The notes beneath the pieces are model-generated. The model saw only the letters and a list, made by a program, of their open reading frames with translations. It ran no database searches and had not been told where the DNA came from. Shown here piece by piece: positions 39,786-50,490 of a stretch of 64,000 nt of DNA. The translations under genes and the position numbers were made by a program. The stretch spans positions 1 to 64,000 of the forward strand of contig NZ_QRGC01000005.1 in the NCBI RefSeq assembly GCF_003448965.1, in the 5' to 3' direction. Positions within the stretch are counted from its first letter, which is position 1. Every line of letters begins with the position of its first letter. This DNA is from Oceanicella sp. SM1341. Lineage in GTDB: Bacteria > Pseudomonadota > Alphaproteobacteria > Rhodobacterales > Rhodobacteraceae.

Positions 39786-41125
39786 TTGCGTTTTCCTCTC
39801 CCCTTGCCCCGCAGGCGCGACTTCTCGATCAGGCCCTCATACTGGTGCGCCAGCATGTGCGACTGGATCTGGTTGATCGTGTCCATGGTCACCGAAACCA
39901 CGATCAGCAGCGAGGTGCCGCCAAAGTAGAACGGGACCGAAGCCTGCGAAATGAGGATTTCGGGCAGGAGACAAACCGCCGCAAGATAGGCGGAGCCGAC
40001 AACCAGCAGGCGCGAGACGACGTAATCGAGATACTCCGCGGTGCGCGGACCAGGGCGCAGGCCGGGAACGAATCCCCCCTGCTTCTTCAGGTTGTCCGCC
40101 ACGTCTTCGGATTTGAAGGCGACATTGGCGGTGTAGAAATAGGTGAAGAACACGATCATCGCCGCGAACGCCACCAGGTAAAGCGGCTGGCCATGGCCGA
40201 GATAGGCCGCGACATAGCTCAGCACGCCGGTCGAATCGCTGCCGGCGAAGCTGGTCACCGTGGTGGGCAGCAGCAGCAGCGAGGAGGCGAAGATGGCCGG
40301 GATGACGCCGGCGGGGTTCACCTTGATCGGCAGGTTCGAGTTGGAGCTGTCATAGACCTTCATCCCCACCTGGCGCTTGGGGAACTGGATGATGATCTTG
40401 CGCAGCGCGCGCTCCATGAACACCACGAAGGCGACCACGACCACCGCCATCACCATGATGCCGATGATCATGCCGGCCGAGATCTGGCCCTGGCGGCCGA
40501 GCTCGAAGAACTGCACGAGAGCGCTCGGCAGGCCCGCCACGATGCCGACGAAGATGATCAGCGAGATGCCGTTGCCGATGCCGCGGGCGGTGATCTGCTC
40601 GCCCAGCCACATCAGGAACATCGTGCCGCCGACCAGCGTCACCACGCAGGTGGCGCGGAAGAACCAGCCGGCCTCCAGCACCAGGTTCTGGCTCTCGAGC
40701 CCCACGGCGATGCCGTAGGCCTGGAACAGCGCCAGGATCACCGTGCCGTAGCGCGTGTACTGGTTGATTTTCTTGCGGCCCGATTCACCCTCTTTCTTGA
40801 GCTGCTCGAGAGAGGGGATCATCGAGGCCATGAGCTGCACGATGATCGAGGCCGAGATGTAGGGCATGATGCCGAGGGCGAAGATCGCCATGCGGCCCAG
40901 CGAGCCGCCGGTGAACATGTTGAGCATGCCGCCGATGCCCTGCCCCGCGCGCTCGAAGAACGCCTGGAGCTGTACCGTATCCACCCCCGGAACGGGGATA
41001 TGCGTGCCCAGCCTGTAGACGATCAGCAGGGCTAGGGTGAACAGGATCCTGCTCTGCAGGTCCTTGGCCTTCCCGAAGTTGCCCCAACTGAGGTTCTGGG
41101 CCATCTGTTCCGCGGCCGATGCCAT
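39782..41125 (-). CDS. secY: Preprotein translocase subunit SecY
   Basis: 447 residues and ten membrane helices: [22 protein letters not shown] begins TM1 (broken by the plug loop), [15 protein letters not shown] is TM2, and the C5 and C6 loops carry the basic SecA/ribosome contacts ([20 protein letters not shown]). It is the central pore of the Sec system. 95 bases after rplO, followed by adk. Confidence 0.98.
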   Translation of the reverse strand: MASAAEQMAQNLSWGNFGKAKDLQSRILFTLALLIVYRLGTHIPVPGVDTVQLQAFFERAGQGIGGMLNMFTGGSLGRMAIFALGIMPYISASIIVQLMASMIPSLEQLKKEGESGRKKINQYTRYGTVILALFQAYGIAVGLESQNLVLEAGWFFRATCVVTLVGGTMFLMWLGEQITARGIGNGISLIIFVGIVAGLPSALVQFFELGRQGQISAGMIIGIMVMAVVVVAFVVFMERALRKIIIQFPKRQVGMKVYDSSNSNLPIKVNPAGVIPAIFASSLLLLPTTVTSFAGSDSTGVLSYVAAYLGHGQPLYLVAFAAMIVFFTYFYTANVAFKSEDVADNLKKQGGFVPGLRPGPRTAEYLDYVVSRLLVVGSAYLAAVCLLPEILISQASVPFYFGGTSLLIVVSVTMDTINQIQSHMLAHQYEGLIEKSRLRGKGRGKRK

Positions 41126-41220
41126 GCTCCACCCTCCAAAATTGCGCCGCCCGGGTCTGATGACCGGGGCGGCGCCGCAGACGTATCCGATCTAAAGTGC
41201 GCGGCGCGCACCCACAAGCC

Positions 41221-41703
41221 TTATTCCGCCGCAGCGGCTTCCGGAGCGCTCACCTTCAGGCTGCCGCCGGCGGCTTCCACCGCGGCGATGGCGGCCTTGG
41301 AGGCGCCGGTGACCTCGAGGGTGACCTTCGAGGTGATCGCGCCCTTCGCCAGCACGCGGATGCCGTCGAGCTTGCGGCGCACGGCGCCGGAGGCCACGAG
41401 CAGGTCCTCGGTGATCGGCGCGGAGGCGTCGAGCTTGCCGGCGGCGATGAACTTCTCGATGATGCCGAGGTTGATCACGGCGTGGTTCTTCGAGAACGGC
41501 GCGTTGGTGAAGCCGCGCTTCGGCAGGCGCCGGTAGATCGGCATCTGGCCGCCTTCGTAGCCGTTGATGGCCACGCCCGAACGGGACTTCTGACCCTTGA
41601 TACCGCGGCCACCCATCTTGCCCTTGCCCGAACCCGGGCCACGGCCGATGCGCTTCGCGGTCTTGGTTGCGCCGGGCTTGTCGGCGATCTCGTGAAGTTT
41701 CAT
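41221..41703 (-). CDS. rplO: 50S ribosomal protein L15
   Basis: 160 residues from ATG 41703: the glycine-rich RNA-binding start [20 protein letters not shown], then [18 protein letters not shown]. It is an early assembly protein. An upstream frame extension is low-complexity and unsupported. The alanine/glutamate tail APEAAAAE is longer than in E. coli. 159 bases separate it from rpmD and hold a palindromic repeat. Confidence 0.97.
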   Translation of the reverse strand: MKLHEIADKPGATKTAKRIGRGPGSGKGKMGGRGIKGQKSRSGVAINGYEGGQMPIYRRLPKRGFTNAPFSKNHAVINLGIIEKFIAAGKLDASAPITEDLLVASGAVRRKLDGIRVLAKGAITSKVTLEVTGASKAAIAAVEAAGGSLKVSAPEAAAAE

Positions 41704-41801
41704 GACGCTGTCTCCTCTGGCCGGACGCGGGAGCGGAGCGTCAGGGGCTCCCGGACACGGCATGTGTGGCGGGCGGCGGCTGCCGGCCCCTCAAACGCGG
41801 C

Positions 41802-41822
41802 GTCCCGGGCTTGACCCGGGAC
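41802..41822. repeat. CCCGGG-type intergenic palindromic repeat
   Basis: GTCCCGGG and CCCGGGAC flank a five-base loop (reverse strand loop TCAAG). This exact motif, CCCGGGTCAAGCCCGGG, is one I recognise as a dispersed intergenic palindrome in many alphaproteobacteria. Here it lies between rpmD and rplO, inside the spc operon. Confidence 0.65.
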
Positions 41823-41862
41823 CCCGATCTTCAGGCCCCCCGGAGGGAGCGGGGAGCGGCGA

Positions 41863-42051
41863 TTACTCGCGCTCCTCGATGATCTGAACGAGATGCGGGA
41901 TCTTGTTGACCATGCCGCGGATGGACGGGGTGTCCTCCAGCTCACGGGTCTTGTGCATCTTGTTGAGGCCGAGGCCGATCAGCGTGCGGCGCTGAACGTC
42001 CGGGCGGCGGATCGGCGAACCGATCTGCTTGACGACGATGGTCTTTGCCAT
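41863..42051 (-). CDS. rpmD: 50S ribosomal protein L30
   Basis: 62 residues: [21 protein letters not shown] and [21 protein letters not shown], the short bacterial L30 without the eukaryotic extension. Twelve bases after rpsE; a larger gap with a palindromic repeat follows before rplO. Confidence 0.97.
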   Translation of the reverse strand: MAKTIVVKQIGSPIRRPDVQRRTLIGLGLNKMHKTRELEDTPSIRGMVNKIPHLVQIIEERE

Positions 42052-42063
42052 TGCTCCGGTTCC

Positions 42064-42627
42064 TTACGCTTCAGCCGCTTCCGGGGCGTCATGGTCGTTC
42101 CGGGGCAGGATGTCCGCCACCTTCTTGCCACGACGCTGGGCCACCTGGCGCGGGCTCGACTCGCCGACGAGCCCGTTCATGGTGGCGCGGATCATGTTGT
42201 AGGGGTTCTGCGAGCCGATGGACTTCGCGACCACGTCCTGGATGCCGAGCATCTCGAACACGGCGCGCATCGGACCACCCGCGATGATGCCGGTACCCTG
42301 CGGGGCGGCGCGCATCACCACCTTGCCGGCGCCGTGGCGGCCAGCCTGGTCGTGGTGCAGCGTCCGGCCCTCGCGGAGCGGAACCCGGATCATCTGGCGC
42401 TTCGCCTGCTCGGTGGCCTTGCGGATCGCTTCCGGAACCTCGCGGGCCTTGCCCTTGCCGAAGCCCACGCGACCCTTCTGGTCACCGACAACCACGAGAG
42501 CTGCAAAGCCGAAGCGCTTGCCGCCCTTCACGGTCTTCGAAACGCGGTTGATCGCGACGAGGCGATCGGCGAATTCCGGGGTTTCGTCGCGGTCGCGACG
42601 GTCCCGACGGTTGTCTTCCCGTGCCAT
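42064..42627 (-). CDS. rpsE: 30S ribosomal protein S5
   Basis: 187 residues from ATG 42627. The double-stranded RNA-binding-like N-domain has [20 protein letters not shown], the loop in which spectinomycin-resistance changes arise elsewhere; no deletion is evident. The C-domain has [13 protein letters not shown] and [12 protein letters not shown]. An arginine/aspartate-rich leader ([10 protein letters not shown]) extends it. Important for decoding accuracy. Confidence 0.97.
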   Translation of the reverse strand: MAREDNRRDRRDRDETPEFADRLVAINRVSKTVKGGKRFGFAALVVVGDQKGRVGFGKGKAREVPEAIRKATEQAKRQMIRVPLREGRTLHHDQAGRHGAGKVVMRAAPQGTGIIAGGPMRAVFEMLGIQDVVAKSIGSQNPYNMIRATMNGLVGESSPRQVAQRRGKKVADILPRNDHDAPEAAEA

Positions 42628-42637
42628 TATCGCCTCC

Positions 42638-42997
42638 TCAGAACTTGAGACCGCCCTCACGGGCGGCATCCGCAAGGGCTTTCACCTTGCCGTGGAAAAG
42701 GTAGCCGCCACGGTCGAAGACGACTTCCTCGACACCGGCGGCCTTGGCGCGCGCGGCGATCTCGGAGCCGATCTTCGCGGCAGCCTCGACGTTGTTCTTG
42801 CCCATCAGGCCCAGCTTGGACTCGAGGGTCGACGCCGCGGCCAGGGTCACGCCCTGCGCGTCGTCGATCACCTGGACCGAGATGTTCTTGGACGAGCGGT
42901 GAACGCTCAGCCGGGGCTTGCCGCCGCCGACCTTCTTCAGCCTGCTCCGCACGCGCATACGGCGTTTCTGGAACAGCGCAAGTTTGCTCATAGCCAT
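42638..42997 (-). CDS. rplR: 50S ribosomal protein L18
   Basis: 119 residues: [28 protein letters not shown] and the closing [24 protein letters not shown], which bind 5S rRNA. MAMSK start; the second methionine two codons on is equally possible and is closer to family norm. Lies ten bases before rpsE. Confidence 0.97.
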   Translation of the reverse strand: MAMSKLALFQKRRMRVRSRLKKVGGGKPRLSVHRSSKNISVQVIDDAQGVTLAAASTLESKLGLMGKNNVEAAAKIGSEIAARAKAAGVEEVVFDRGGYLFHGKVKALADAAREGGLKF

Positions 42998-43008
42998 CTT
43001 GTTGCTCC

Positions 43009-43542
43009 TTACTTCTTCTTGCCGTCTTTGCGGAAGATGAACTCACCCTTGTAGCGGATGCCCTTGCCCTTGTAGGGCTCGGGACGCCGCCAGTCGCGGA
43101 TCTTGGCCGCCACTTCGCCGACTTCCTGCTGGTCGATGCCCTCGATCGCGATCTCCGTCGGCTTGGCGCAGGTGATCGTGATCCCGTCGGGGATCGGGAA
43201 GTCGACGTCGTGGGAGTAGCCGAGCGCGAGCTTCAGGACCTTGCCCTGAACCTGGGCGCGGTAACCGACACCCTGGATCTCGAGCTCTTTCTTGAAGCCC
43301 TGGGTCACGCCGGTGACCAGGTTCTCGACCTGGGTCCGGGACATGCCCCACTGCTGGCGGGCACGCTTGGACGTGCCGCGCGGTGCCACCACGACGGTGC
43401 TGTCTTCGACCTTGATGTCGACATCATCGGTCGCGCGGAAGGTGCGGACGCCCTTGGGCCCCTTCACCTCGATGGTCTGGCCCGAAACGGAGGCAGAGAC
43501 GCCACCAGGGATCGGAACCGGTTTCTTGCCGATACGAGACAT
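43009..43542 (-). CDS. rplF: 50S ribosomal protein L6
   Basis: 177 residues of two tandem beta-alpha repeats: [20 protein letters not shown] opens the first, and the C-terminal repeat ends [20 protein letters not shown], the conserved rRNA-binding ending. It lies near the GTPase centre. Eleven bases separate it from rpsH and from rplR. Confidence 0.98.
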   Translation of the reverse strand: MSRIGKKPVPIPGGVSASVSGQTIEVKGPKGVRTFRATDDVDIKVEDSTVVVAPRGTSKRARQQWGMSRTQVENLVTGVTQGFKKELEIQGVGYRAQVQGKVLKLALGYSHDVDFPIPDGITITCAKPTEIAIEGIDQQEVGEVAAKIRDWRRPEPYKGKGIRYKGEFIFRKDGKKK

Positions 43543-43553
43543 TGCCAGCTCCC

Positions 43554-43952
43554 TCAGAACACGGTGCAGAGCACTTCGCCGCCGACGTTGCCGGCACGGG
43601 CCTGCGCATCGGAGAGGACGCCCTTCGGGGTGGAAAGGATCGCCACGCCGAGACCGTTGCGGACCGACGGGAGTTCCTTCACGCCCTTGTAGACGCGGCG
43701 ACCGGGGGTGGAGACGCGCTTGAGCTCGCGGATGACCGGCGTACCGTCGAAGTATTTCAGTTCGATCAGGTAGTTCGGCTTGCCCTTCACGCTGTCATCG
43801 AGGCTGTAGCCCCGGATGTAGCCTTCGGAGGCAAGAACGTCGAGCACCCAGCCGCGCAGCTTCGACGCAGGCGTAATCACCTTCGTCTTGCCGCGCATCT
43901 GCGCGTTGCGGATGCGGGTCAGCATATCGCCGAGAGGATCGTTCACAGACAT
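43554..43952 (-). CDS. rpsH: 30S ribosomal protein S8
   Basis: 132 residues: [19 protein letters not shown] and the C-terminal [23 protein letters not shown] with the STPKG RNA-binding motif. In E. coli S8 represses the spc operon by binding its mRNA at rplE; I did not find a matching stem here by eye. Binds helix 21 of 16S rRNA. Confidence 0.98.
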   Translation of the reverse strand: MSVNDPLGDMLTRIRNAQMRGKTKVITPASKLRGWVLDVLASEGYIRGYSLDDSVKGKPNYLIELKYFDGTPVIRELKRVSTPGRRVYKGVKELPSVRNGLGVAILSTPKGVLSDAQARAGNVGGEVLCTVF

Positions 43953-43963
43953 CTAACCCCTCC

Positions 43964-44269
43964 TCACCAGCTGGATTTGACCATGCCCGGGATCTGGCCC
44001 ATCGAGGCCAGGTCGCGCAGGGCGATACGGGACATCTTCAGCTTCCGGTAATAGGCTTTCGGACGACCCGAAACCTGGCACCGGTTGTGGAGACGCGTGG
44101 GCGAGGAGTTGCGGGGCAGCTTGGCGAGCTTGAGGCGCGCCTTGAACCGCTCGGACATCTCCAGGTTCTCGTCAGTTGCGATCGCCTTCAGCGCTGCCCG
44201 TTTGGCGGCGTACTTGGCGACCAGCTTCTCGCGCTTCTTCTCGCGCTCGATCATGGATACTTTGGCCAT
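43964..44269 (-). CDS. rpsN: 30S ribosomal protein S14 (zinc-free form)
   Basis: 101 residues, ending [20 protein letters not shown] and [12 protein letters not shown]. It is the long C-minus paralogue: only one cysteine (RCQVSG) remains of the CxxC zinc site of the short type. It binds 16S rRNA in the head. Eleven bases to rpsH. Confidence 0.97.
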   Translation of the reverse strand: MAKVSMIEREKKREKLVAKYAAKRAALKAIATDENLEMSERFKARLKLAKLPRNSSPTRLHNRCQVSGRPKAYYRKLKMSRIALRDLASMGQIPGMVKSSW

Positions 44270-44282
44270 TCTCTCCTCCGCC

Positions 44283-44834
44283 TCAGTTCTGGAAGGGCAG
44301 GTTGAAGTGCTTCAACAGCGCCTTCGCTTCCGCATCCGTAGCAGCGGAGGTGCAGATGACGATGTCCATGCCCCAGACCTGATCGACCTTGTCGAAGTTG
44401 ATCTCGGGGAACACGATGTGCTCCTTCAGGCCCATGGCGTAGTTGCCACGGCCGTCGAAGCTCTTGCCCGAAACGCCGCGGAAGTCGCGGATACGGGGCA
44501 TCGCGATGGTGGTCAGGCGGTCGAGGAACTCGTACATGCGGTCCGCGCGAAGGGTCACCTTCACGCCGAGCGGCATCTCTTCGCGAACCTTGAAGCCCGC
44601 GATGGACTTCTTCGCCTTGGTGATGACCGGCTTCTGGCCGGCGATCGCCATCAGGTCGTCGTGGGCGGACTTGATCTTCTTGGAATCAGAGACCGCTTCG
44701 CCGACGCCCATGTTCAGGACGATCTTCTCGAGCTTCGGGATCATCATCTCGTTCTTGTACGAGAATTCTTCCTTCAGCGCCGCGCGGACCTTCTCCTTGT
44801 AGAGAGCGCGCAGGCGGGGCGTGTAATCAGCCAT
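44283..44834 (-). CDS. rplE: 50S ribosomal protein L5
   Basis: 183 residues: [36 protein letters not shown], a [20 protein letters not shown] run and [20 protein letters not shown]. It binds 5S rRNA and the P-site tRNA T loop. Its first eight bases overlap the rplX end, giving tight coupling. Confidence 0.98.
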   Translation of the reverse strand: MADYTPRLRALYKEKVRAALKEEFSYKNEMMIPKLEKIVLNMGVGEAVSDSKKIKSAHDDLMAIAGQKPVITKAKKSIAGFKVREEMPLGVKVTLRADRMYEFLDRLTTIAMPRIRDFRGVSGKSFDGRGNYAMGLKEHIVFPEINFDKVDQVWGMDIVICTSAATDAEAKALLKHFNLPFQN

Positions 44835-45141
44835 CGATCGTCTCCCCGGACTTCTTCGCGAAACGGACCTTCTTGTCGCCCTCGATGCGGAAACCGACGC
44901 GGGTGGCGCCGCCGTCCTTCGGGTCGACCAGAGCGAGGTTCGACAGGTGGATCGCAGCCTCTTTCGAGATGCGGCCGCCCTGGCTCGTCTGGGTCTGGCG
45001 GGTATGGCGGATGGCCATGTTGACGCCCTTCACCACAGCGCGCTCTTCCTTCGGCAGCACCGAAAGGATCTCGCCCTGCTTGCCCTTGTCCTTACCGGCA
45101 AGAACGATGACGGTGTCGCCCTTCTTGAGTTTCGCAGCCAT
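44827..45141 (-). CDS. rplX: 50S ribosomal protein L24
   Basis: 104 residues with the KOW motif: [21 protein letters not shown], then [20 protein letters not shown] and [21 protein letters not shown]. It initiates 50S assembly at the 5' end of 23S rRNA. Start and rplN stop share one base. Confidence 0.98.
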   Translation of the reverse strand: MAAKLKKGDTVIVLAGKDKGKQGEILSVLPKEERAVVKGVNMAIRHTRQTQTSQGGRISKEAAIHLSNLALVDPKDGGATRVGFRIEGDKKVRFAKKSGETIDG

Positions 45142-45509
45142 CAGAGCACCTCCGGCGCCAGCGAAATGATCTTCATGAAGTTCTTGGCGCGCAGCTCGCG
45201 GACGACCGGGCCGAAGATACGGGTCCCGACCGGCTCACCCTGGTTGTTCAGGATGACGGCAGCGTTGCGGTCAAAGCGGATGGCGGTGCCGTCTTCGCGA
45301 CGCACTTCCTTCGCGGTGCGAACGATGACGGCCTTGCGGACGTCGCCCTTCTTCACGCGGCCCCGCGGAATGGCTTCCTTGACGGAAACCACAATGATGT
45401 CGCCCACGGACGCATACTTGCGATGCGAGCCGCCGAGGACCTTGATGCACTGAACCCGGCGGGCGCCGGAGTTGTCAGCGACATCCAGATTGGTCTGCAT
45501 CTGGATCAT
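45141..45509 (-). CDS. rplN: 50S ribosomal protein L14
   Basis: 122 residues: [20 protein letters not shown] and the ending [20 protein letters not shown], an almost invariant protein at the subunit interface (bridges B5, B8). The 68-base gap from rpsQ contains a short GTGGGG/CCCCAC hairpin. First gene of the spc segment. Confidence 0.98.
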   Translation of the reverse strand: MIQMQTNLDVADNSGARRVQCIKVLGGSHRKYASVGDIIVVSVKEAIPRGRVKKGDVRKAVIVRTAKEVRREDGTAIRFDRNAAVILNNQGEPVGTRIFGPVVRELRAKNFMKIISLAPEVL

Positions 45510-45577
45510 TGGGTTACTCCCGACCTGTGGGGACCTGCCCCACGGTTTCGACTAACCGGGCCTGGTGGGAAACCGCC

Positions 45578-45814
45578 TCAGGCGGTTGCGGTCACCACGG
45601 CCCAGCGTTTGCTCTTCGAGACCGGGGCGCACTCTTCGATGCGCACGGTGTCGCCGGTCTTGAACGTGTTCTCCGGGTCATGCGCCCGGTACTTCTTGGT
45701 CATCCGGACGGTCTTCTTCATGACCGGATGCGTGAAACGACGCTCGACCAGGACCGTGACGGTCTGGTCGTTCTTGTCGCTCACGACGGTGCCCTGCAGG
45801 ATGCGCTTCGGCAT
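45578..45814 (-). CDS. rpsQ: 30S ribosomal protein S17
   Basis: 78 residues: [20 protein letters not shown] and the OB-fold core [20 protein letters not shown] with [20 protein letters not shown]. Primary 16S rRNA binder. A 7-bp dyad AACCGCC/GGCGGTT (45571-45587) overlaps its stop codon and may slow or end transcription at the S10/spc border. Confidence 0.98.
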   Translation of the reverse strand: MPKRILQGTVVSDKNDQTVTVLVERRFTHPVMKKTVRMTKKYRAHDPENTFKTGDTVRIEECAPVSKSKRWAVVTATA

Positions 45815-45830
45815 TCTCGTCTCTCTCCGA

Positions 45831-46037
45831 TCACTCGGCCGCGGAAGCGGCCTTCTGGTTCAGAATCGTTTTCACGCGTGCCACGTCCTTGCGGACCTGG
45901 CCCATGCGTGAGGTGTTCTCGAGCTGGCCGGTGGCCTGCTGGAAGCGGAGGTTGAAGGCCTCCTTCTTGAGCGCCACGAGCTGGTCACGCAGCTCATCGG
46001 GCGTCTTGTCGCGCAGTTCGGCGGCGTTCATCGCCAT
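45831..46037 (-). CDS. rpmC: 50S ribosomal protein L29
   Basis: 68 residues, two helices: [21 protein letters not shown] and [20 protein letters not shown]. It surrounds the tunnel exit with L23 and helps dock trigger factor and SRP. Its start is 89 bases downstream of rplP, a gap that contains a terminator-like hairpin. Confidence 0.97.
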   Translation of the reverse strand: MAMNAAELRDKTPDELRDQLVALKKEAFNLRFQQATGQLENTSRMGQVRKDVARVKTILNQKAASAAE

Positions 46038-46098
46038 ATCCCTTCATCAGAAGTCATGGGAAGAAGCCCCATGCTTTTCCAACCAAAATAAAGGCCGA

Positions 46099-46120
46099 GG
46101 CCCCGGATGACTCCGGGGCC
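46099..46120 (-). terminator. Internal terminator-like hairpin between rplP and rpmC
   Basis: A perfect 9-bp stem GGCCCCGGA / TCCGGGGCC with a GTCA loop on the transcript, seven bases after the rplP stop, followed at short distance by CCTTTATTTTGG. A second, weaker hairpin (CATGGG/CCCATG, 46055-46073) precedes rpmC. Probably an attenuator inside the S10 operon. Confidence 0.6.
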
Positions 46121-46126
46121 CTGCCC

Positions 46127-46540
46127 TTACCAATCCTCGCGCTGGACGAACCGGCACTTGATCGGCAGCTTCATGGCGGCCAATCGGAGGGCCTCCCTTG
46201 CCACATCTTCGGCCACGCCGTCAAGCTCGAACATGATGCGGCCAGGCTTCACCTTGGCCGACCAGTATTCGACGGAACCCTTGCCCTTACCCATACGAAC
46301 TTCGGTGGGCTTCTGCGTCACCGGGTTGTCGGGGAAGATGCGGATCCAGACACGGCCCTGGCGCTTCATGTGGCGGGTCATCGCGCGGCGGGCCGCCTCG
46401 ATCTGCCGCGCGGTGATGCGCTCGGGTTCGGTCGCCTTCAGGCCGAAAGACCCGAAGTTGAGATCGGTACCGCCCTTGGCCTCACCATGGATGCGGCCCT
46501 TGTGCAGCTTGCGGAATTTTGTGCGCTTCGGCGAAAGCAT
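46127..46540 (-). CDS. rplP: 50S ribosomal protein L16
   Basis: 137 residues: [40 protein letters not shown], and [20 protein letters not shown]. It positions aminoacyl-tRNA at the A site. The arginine hydroxylated in E. coli (near 81) lies in [10 protein letters not shown], present here. Twelve bases after rpsC. Confidence 0.98.
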   Translation of the reverse strand: MLSPKRTKFRKLHKGRIHGEAKGGTDLNFGSFGLKATEPERITARQIEAARRAMTRHMKRQGRVWIRIFPDNPVTQKPTEVRMGKGKGSVEYWSAKVKPGRIMFELDGVAEDVAREALRLAAMKLPIKCRFVQREDW

Positions 46541-46552
46541 CTCTTATCCTCC

Positions 46553-47257
46553 TCAGGCGCCGCGCTGCGGGCGCCCACCGGCACCCTCCTGCAGCTCGGC
46601 CTGGCGACGGTCACGGGCGGCGGGGTCATGCTCCATGATCTCGCCTTTGAAGATCCAGACCTTGATCCCGATGATGCCGTAGGCGGTGAGCGCCTCGGAC
46701 GTCGCGTAATCGATGTCGGCACGCAGGGTGTGCAGCGGAACGCGGCCCTCGCGGTACCACTCGACGCGGGCGATTTCCGCACCGCCGAGCCGGCCGCCGA
46801 GGTTGATGCGGATGCCCAGGGCACCCATGCGCATCGCGTTCTGCACCGCACGCTTCATGGCGCGGCGGAAGGAGACGCGGCGCTCCAGCTGCTGGGCGAT
46901 GTTCTCGCCGACGAGCTGGGCGTCGATCTCCGGGCGGCGCACTTCAACGATGTTGAGGTGCAGCTCCGAATCGGTGAGCTTCGCAACTTCCTTGCGCAGC
47001 GTCTCGATGTCGGCGCCCTTCTTGCCGATGATCACGCCGGGGCGCGCCGAGTGGATCGTCACCCGGCACTTGCGGTGCGGGCGCTCGATGATCACGCGGC
47101 TGATGCCGGCCTGGGCACAGCGCTTCTTGATGAACTCGCGGATCTTGAGATCCTCGTGCATCAGGCGGCCGTAGTCCTTGGTGTCAGCGTACCAGCGGCT
47201 GTCCCAGGTGCGGTTGACCTGCAGGCGCAGGCCGATCGGATTGACCTTCTGTCCCAT
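46553..47257 (-). CDS. rpsC: 30S ribosomal protein S3
   Basis: 234 residues. The KH domain has [16 protein letters not shown] with the GKKG loop; the C-domain has [20 protein letters not shown] and [10 protein letters not shown]. It lines the mRNA entry tunnel and has helicase-like activity there. The first base of its start codon is the last base of rplV. Confidence 0.98.
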   Translation of the reverse strand: MGQKVNPIGLRLQVNRTWDSRWYADTKDYGRLMHEDLKIREFIKKRCAQAGISRVIIERPHRKCRVTIHSARPGVIIGKKGADIETLRKEVAKLTDSELHLNIVEVRRPEIDAQLVGENIAQQLERRVSFRRAMKRAVQNAMRMGALGIRINLGGRLGGAEIARVEWYREGRVPLHTLRADIDYATSEALTAYGIIGIKVWIFKGEIMEHDPAARDRRQAELQEGAGGRPQRGA

Positions 47258-47637
47258 TATGCCTGCTCCTCGACCTGACGGACCTTGATGGTGATCTGGC
47301 TGAACGGCTTCATGATCTTGCCGAACCGGCCGCGGGCGCGCGGGTGGCCGCGCTTCAGCACCAGGTTCTTGCCGACGTAGGCCTCGACCACGACCAGCTC
47401 ATCGATATCGAGCCCGTGGTTGTTCTCGGCGTTCGCGATGGCGGACTGAAGGCACTTCTTCACGTCCACGGCGATGCGCTTCTTCGAGAAGGTGAGATCG
47501 GTCAGCGCCTTGCCGACCGGCTTCTTCCGGATGAGCTGCGCGACGAGGTTCAGCTTCTGAGGGCTGGTGCGCAGCATGCGCGTCTTCGCCATCGCCTCGT
47601 TTTCCGCCACGCGACGGGGGTTTTTCTTCTGTCCCAT
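47257..47637 (-). CDS. rplV: 50S ribosomal protein L22
   Basis: 126 residues: [20 protein letters not shown] and [20 protein letters not shown], the latter being the beta hairpin that projects into the exit tunnel, where macrolide-resistance changes arise elsewhere; no insertion or deletion seen. An N-terminal [14 protein letters not shown] leader is typical of this class. Confidence 0.98.
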   Translation of the reverse strand: MGQKKNPRRVAENEAMAKTRMLRTSPQKLNLVAQLIRKKPVGKALTDLTFSKKRIAVDVKKCLQSAIANAENNHGLDIDELVVVEAYVGKNLVLKRGHPRARGRFGKIMKPFSQITIKVRQVEEQA

Positions 47638-47640
47638 GGC

Positions 47641-47919
47641 TTACTTCCGCTTCGCTTTTTTGTCGGCAGCGTGACCGTAGTAGGTACGGGTCGGGCTGTA
47701 CTCGCCGAATTTCTGACCGATCATCTCCTCGGTGACGTTCACCGGGATATGCTTCTGGCCGTTGTAGACGCCGAAGGTGAGACCCACGAACTGGGGCAGG
47801 ATCGTCGACCGGCGCGACCAGATCTTGATGACTTCATTGCGACCGCTCTCGCGCGACTTCGCTGCCTTCTTGAGGACATACGAGTCGACAAAGGGGCCTT
47901 TCCAGACGGAACGTGACAT
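47641..47919 (-). CDS. rpsS: 30S ribosomal protein S19
   Basis: 92 residues: [40 protein letters not shown], and [20 protein letters not shown]. It pairs with S13 in the head and bridges to L5. Three bases from rplV and twelve from rplB. Confidence 0.98.
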   Translation of the reverse strand: MSRSVWKGPFVDSYVLKKAAKSRESGRNEVIKIWSRRSTILPQFVGLTFGVYNGQKHIPVNVTEEMIGQKFGEYSPTRTYYGHAADKKAKRK

Positions 47920-47931
47920 AGGGCTGGCTCC

Positions 47932-48765
47932 TTATTTCTTGCGCTGGTGGCGCGAGCGGAGGATGAACTTATCGGTCGCCTTGTTGGTGCGCGTCCGATG
48001 ACCTTTGGTCGGCTTGCCCCAGGGGGTAACCGGGTGACGGCCACCGGAGGTGCGGCCTTCACCACCGCCGTGCGGGTGGTCGATCGGGTTCATGGCGACA
48101 CCACGGACCGACGGGCGGATGCCCTTGTGCCGGTTGCGGCCAGCCTTGCCGATGTTCTGGTTCGAGTTGTCGGGGTTCGACACCGCGCCAACCGTGGCCA
48201 TGCACTCCTGGCGGACGATGCGCAGCTCGCCCGAGGACAGGCGCAGCTGGGCGTAACCGCCGTCACGGCCGACGAACTGGGCATAGGTGCCTGCGGCGCG
48301 GGCGATCTGGCCACCCTTGCCGGCCTTCATCTCGACATTGTGCACGATCGTGCCGATCGGCATGCCGGAGAAGGGCATCGCGTTGCCCGGCTTCACGTCG
48401 ACGCGGGAGCCCGCGATCACCGTGTCGCCCACCGCGAGACGCTGCGGGGCCAGGATGTAGGCCTGCTCGCCGTCTTCATAGCGGATGAGCGCGATGAACG
48501 CCGTCCGGTTGGGGTCGAACTCGACCCGCATCACCAGGCCGGGCACATCCCATTTGCGCCGTTTGAAATCGACGATGCGGTAGAGGCGCTTCGCCCCACC
48601 GCCCTTGCGACGCATCGTGATCCGCCCGGTGTTGTTCCGGCCGCCATTCTTCGTCAGGCCCTCGGTGAGAGACTTGACGGGGCGGCCTTTCCACAGCTCC
48701 GAACGGTCGATCAGAACCAGACCTCGCTGGCCCGGCGTCGTCGGCTTGTATTTTTTCAACGCCAT
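47932..48765 (-). CDS. rplB: 50S ribosomal protein L2
   Basis: 277 residues: [40 protein letters not shown], and the C-terminal [20 protein letters not shown] with the histidine near 229 important for peptidyl transfer. It supports subunit joining and the peptidyl transferase centre. 75 bases downstream of rplW across a small hairpin. Confidence 0.98.
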   Translation of the reverse strand: MALKKYKPTTPGQRGLVLIDRSELWKGRPVKSLTEGLTKNGGRNNTGRITMRRKGGGAKRLYRIVDFKRRKWDVPGLVMRVEFDPNRTAFIALIRYEDGEQAYILAPQRLAVGDTVIAGSRVDVKPGNAMPFSGMPIGTIVHNVEMKAGKGGQIARAAGTYAQFVGRDGGYAQLRLSSGELRIVRQECMATVGAVSNPDNSNQNIGKAGRNRHKGIRPSVRGVAMNPIDHPHGGGEGRTSGGRHPVTPWGKPTKGHRTRTNKATDKFILRSRHQRKK

Positions 48766-48809
48766 CTTGCTGTCTTCCGCTTCACTGGTTGTTCAAGACG
48801 TAAATGCGA

Positions 48810-48827
48810 TGCCCGACGAATCGGGCA
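48810..48827 (-). promoter_or_regulatory. Small UUCG-loop hairpin between rplW and rplB
   Basis: TGCCCGA / TCGGGCA, seven perfect pairs; on the transcript the loop reads TTCG, a stable tetraloop. It is 13 bases after the rplW stop. Function could be RNA stabilisation or mild attenuation. Confidence 0.4.
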
Positions 48828-48840
48828 CCGCGTGCATGTA

Positions 48841-49137
48841 TCAGAGACCGGTGGTGACGTCGATGGTCGCGCCATCGACAAGCGTCACATAGGCCTTCTT
48901 GACGTCGTTCCGGCGGCCGATCTGGCCACGGAAGCGCTTCACCTTGCCCTTGGTGATGGTCGTGTTGACCGACTTCACCTTGACGTTGAAGAGCGTTTCC
49001 ACGGCGGCCTTGATCGCCGGCTTGGTCGCGTCTATCGACACCTCGAACACCACGGCGCCGCTCTCGGACGCCAGGGTGGCCTTCTCGGTGATGATGGGCC
49101 GACGGATCACGTCGTACTGTTCGGGCTTCGCACTCAT
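48841..49137 (-). CDS. rplW: 50S ribosomal protein L23
   Basis: 98 residues: [20 protein letters not shown] and [20 protein letters not shown]. It is the main docking site for trigger factor and SRP at the tunnel exit, and links functionally to secY and yidC in this window. Its ATG overlaps the rplD stop by four bases. Confidence 0.98.
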   Translation of the reverse strand: MSAKPEQYDVIRRPIITEKATLASESGAVVFEVSIDATKPAIKAAVETLFNVKVKSVNTTITKGKVKRFRGQIGRRNDVKKAYVTLVDGATIDVTTGL

Positions 49138-49754
49138 TTCAGGCGCGCCTCCAGCGCTTCCACGGCAGCCTTGGTCAGCACGAGCTTGTTCCGACGCAGG
49201 ATGTCGTAGACGTTGGCGCCCTGGCTCGGCAGCACATCCACGTTCTCGAGGTTGCGCGCCGCACGGGCGAAGTTTTCGTTCACCTCGGCGCCGTCGATGA
49301 ACAGCACCTTGTCGAGGCCGAGCTTGGTGAGGCTCTGGCGCAGCTTCGCGGTCTTGGCCTCTTCCATCGACGCGGTGTCGATGATGATCAGCTCACCCGC
49401 AGCGGCCTTGGCCGAGAGAGCATGCTTGAGACCGAGAGCGCGCACCTTCTTCGGGAGCTCGTGCGCGTGGCTGCGCACGACCGGACCCTTGGTGGTGCCG
49501 CCGTGGCGGAACTGCGAGACGCCCTTGCCACCGTGACGGGCACCACCGGTGCCCTTCTGACGGTAGATCTTCTTGTAGGCGTAGCTCACCTCGGACCGGG
49601 TCTTGGTCTTGTGAGTACCGGCCTGGCGCTTCGCGAGCTGCCAGCGCACGACGCGCTGCAGCAGGTCGGCGCGCGGCTCGAGCCCGAAGACGTCGTCGGC
49701 GAGGTCGATCTCGCCCGCCGAACCGGCGTCAAAGTTGATCACATCGGCCTTCAT
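49134..49754 (-). CDS. rplD: 50S ribosomal protein L4
   Basis: 206 residues: the extended loop [20 protein letters not shown] reaches into the exit tunnel; the globular part has [15 protein letters not shown] and [20 protein letters not shown]. In E. coli L4 represses its own S10 operon through the leader; no matching leader is evident in front of rpsJ. Overlaps rplC by four bases. Confidence 0.98.
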   Translation of the reverse strand: MKADVINFDAGSAGEIDLADDVFGLEPRADLLQRVVRWQLAKRQAGTHKTKTRSEVSYAYKKIYRQKGTGGARHGGKGVSQFRHGGTTKGPVVRSHAHELPKKVRALGLKHALSAKAAAGELIIIDTASMEEAKTAKLRQSLTKLGLDKVLFIDGAEVNENFARAARNLENVDVLPSQGANVYDILRRNKLVLTKAAVEALEARLK

Positions 49755-50476
49755 TCTTCCGCGCCTCCTTCGGGGGCTTCAACGGGAGCTTCCGACTGGG
49801 CGGCGGCACGGATCGCGGCCGGCATCGGCAGACCCTCGGGGGCCTTCACCTTCACCGCGTCCTTGATCGTGACCCAGCCACCCTTGGAGCCGGGGACGGC
49901 GCCCTTGACCATGACGAGGCCGCGGTCGACGTCGGTGCGCACCACTTCCAGGTTCTGGGTCGTGACACGGACGGCACCCATGTGGCCGGCCATCTTCTTG
50001 CCCTTGAACACCTTGCCGGGGTCCTGGCACTGGCCGGTGGAGCCGTGCGAACGGTGGGAGATCGACACACCATGCGACGCCCGGAGGCCGCCGAAGTTGT
50101 GCCGCTTCATCGCACCGGCGAAACCCTTACCGATCGAGGTCCCCGCGATGTCGACCTTCTGGCCGGCGAGGAAGTGATCGGCGGTGATCTCGGCACCGAC
50201 CTCGATGAGGTTGTCCGGGGTCACACGGAACTCGGCCAGGCGGCGCTTCGGTTCCACGCTCGCCTTGGCGAAGTGGCCGCGCATCGGCTGGCTGACATTC
50301 TTCGCGCGGATGGCACCGGCACCGAGCTGGACGGCGGAGTAGCCGTCCTTCTCGGCCGTGCGCTGCGCGACGACCTGAACGTTTTCCATCTGCAGGACGG
50401 TCACAGGGATCTGCTTCCCGTCCTCCATGAACAGCCGGGTCATGCCCAGCTTCTTTGCGAGTACTCCAGAGCGCAT
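49751..50476 (-). CDS. rplC: 50S ribosomal protein L3
   Basis: 241 residues: [20 protein letters not shown] and [20 protein letters not shown], which contains the glutamine (GSTGQ) methylated by PrmB in other bacteria, then [21 protein letters not shown]-terminal [12 protein letters not shown] tail is extra. It reaches the peptidyl transferase centre. Confidence 0.98.
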   Translation of the reverse strand: MRSGVLAKKLGMTRLFMEDGKQIPVTVLQMENVQVVAQRTAEKDGYSAVQLGAGAIRAKNVSQPMRGHFAKASVEPKRRLAEFRVTPDNLIEVGAEITADHFLAGQKVDIAGTSIGKGFAGAMKRHNFGGLRASHGVSISHRSHGSTGQCQDPGKVFKGKKMAGHMGAVRVTTQNLEVVRTDVDRGLVMVKGAVPGSKGGWVTIKDAVKVKAPEGLPMPAAIRAAAQSEAPVEAPEGGAEE

Positions 50477-50490
50477 CGTTCCGCGTCCCC

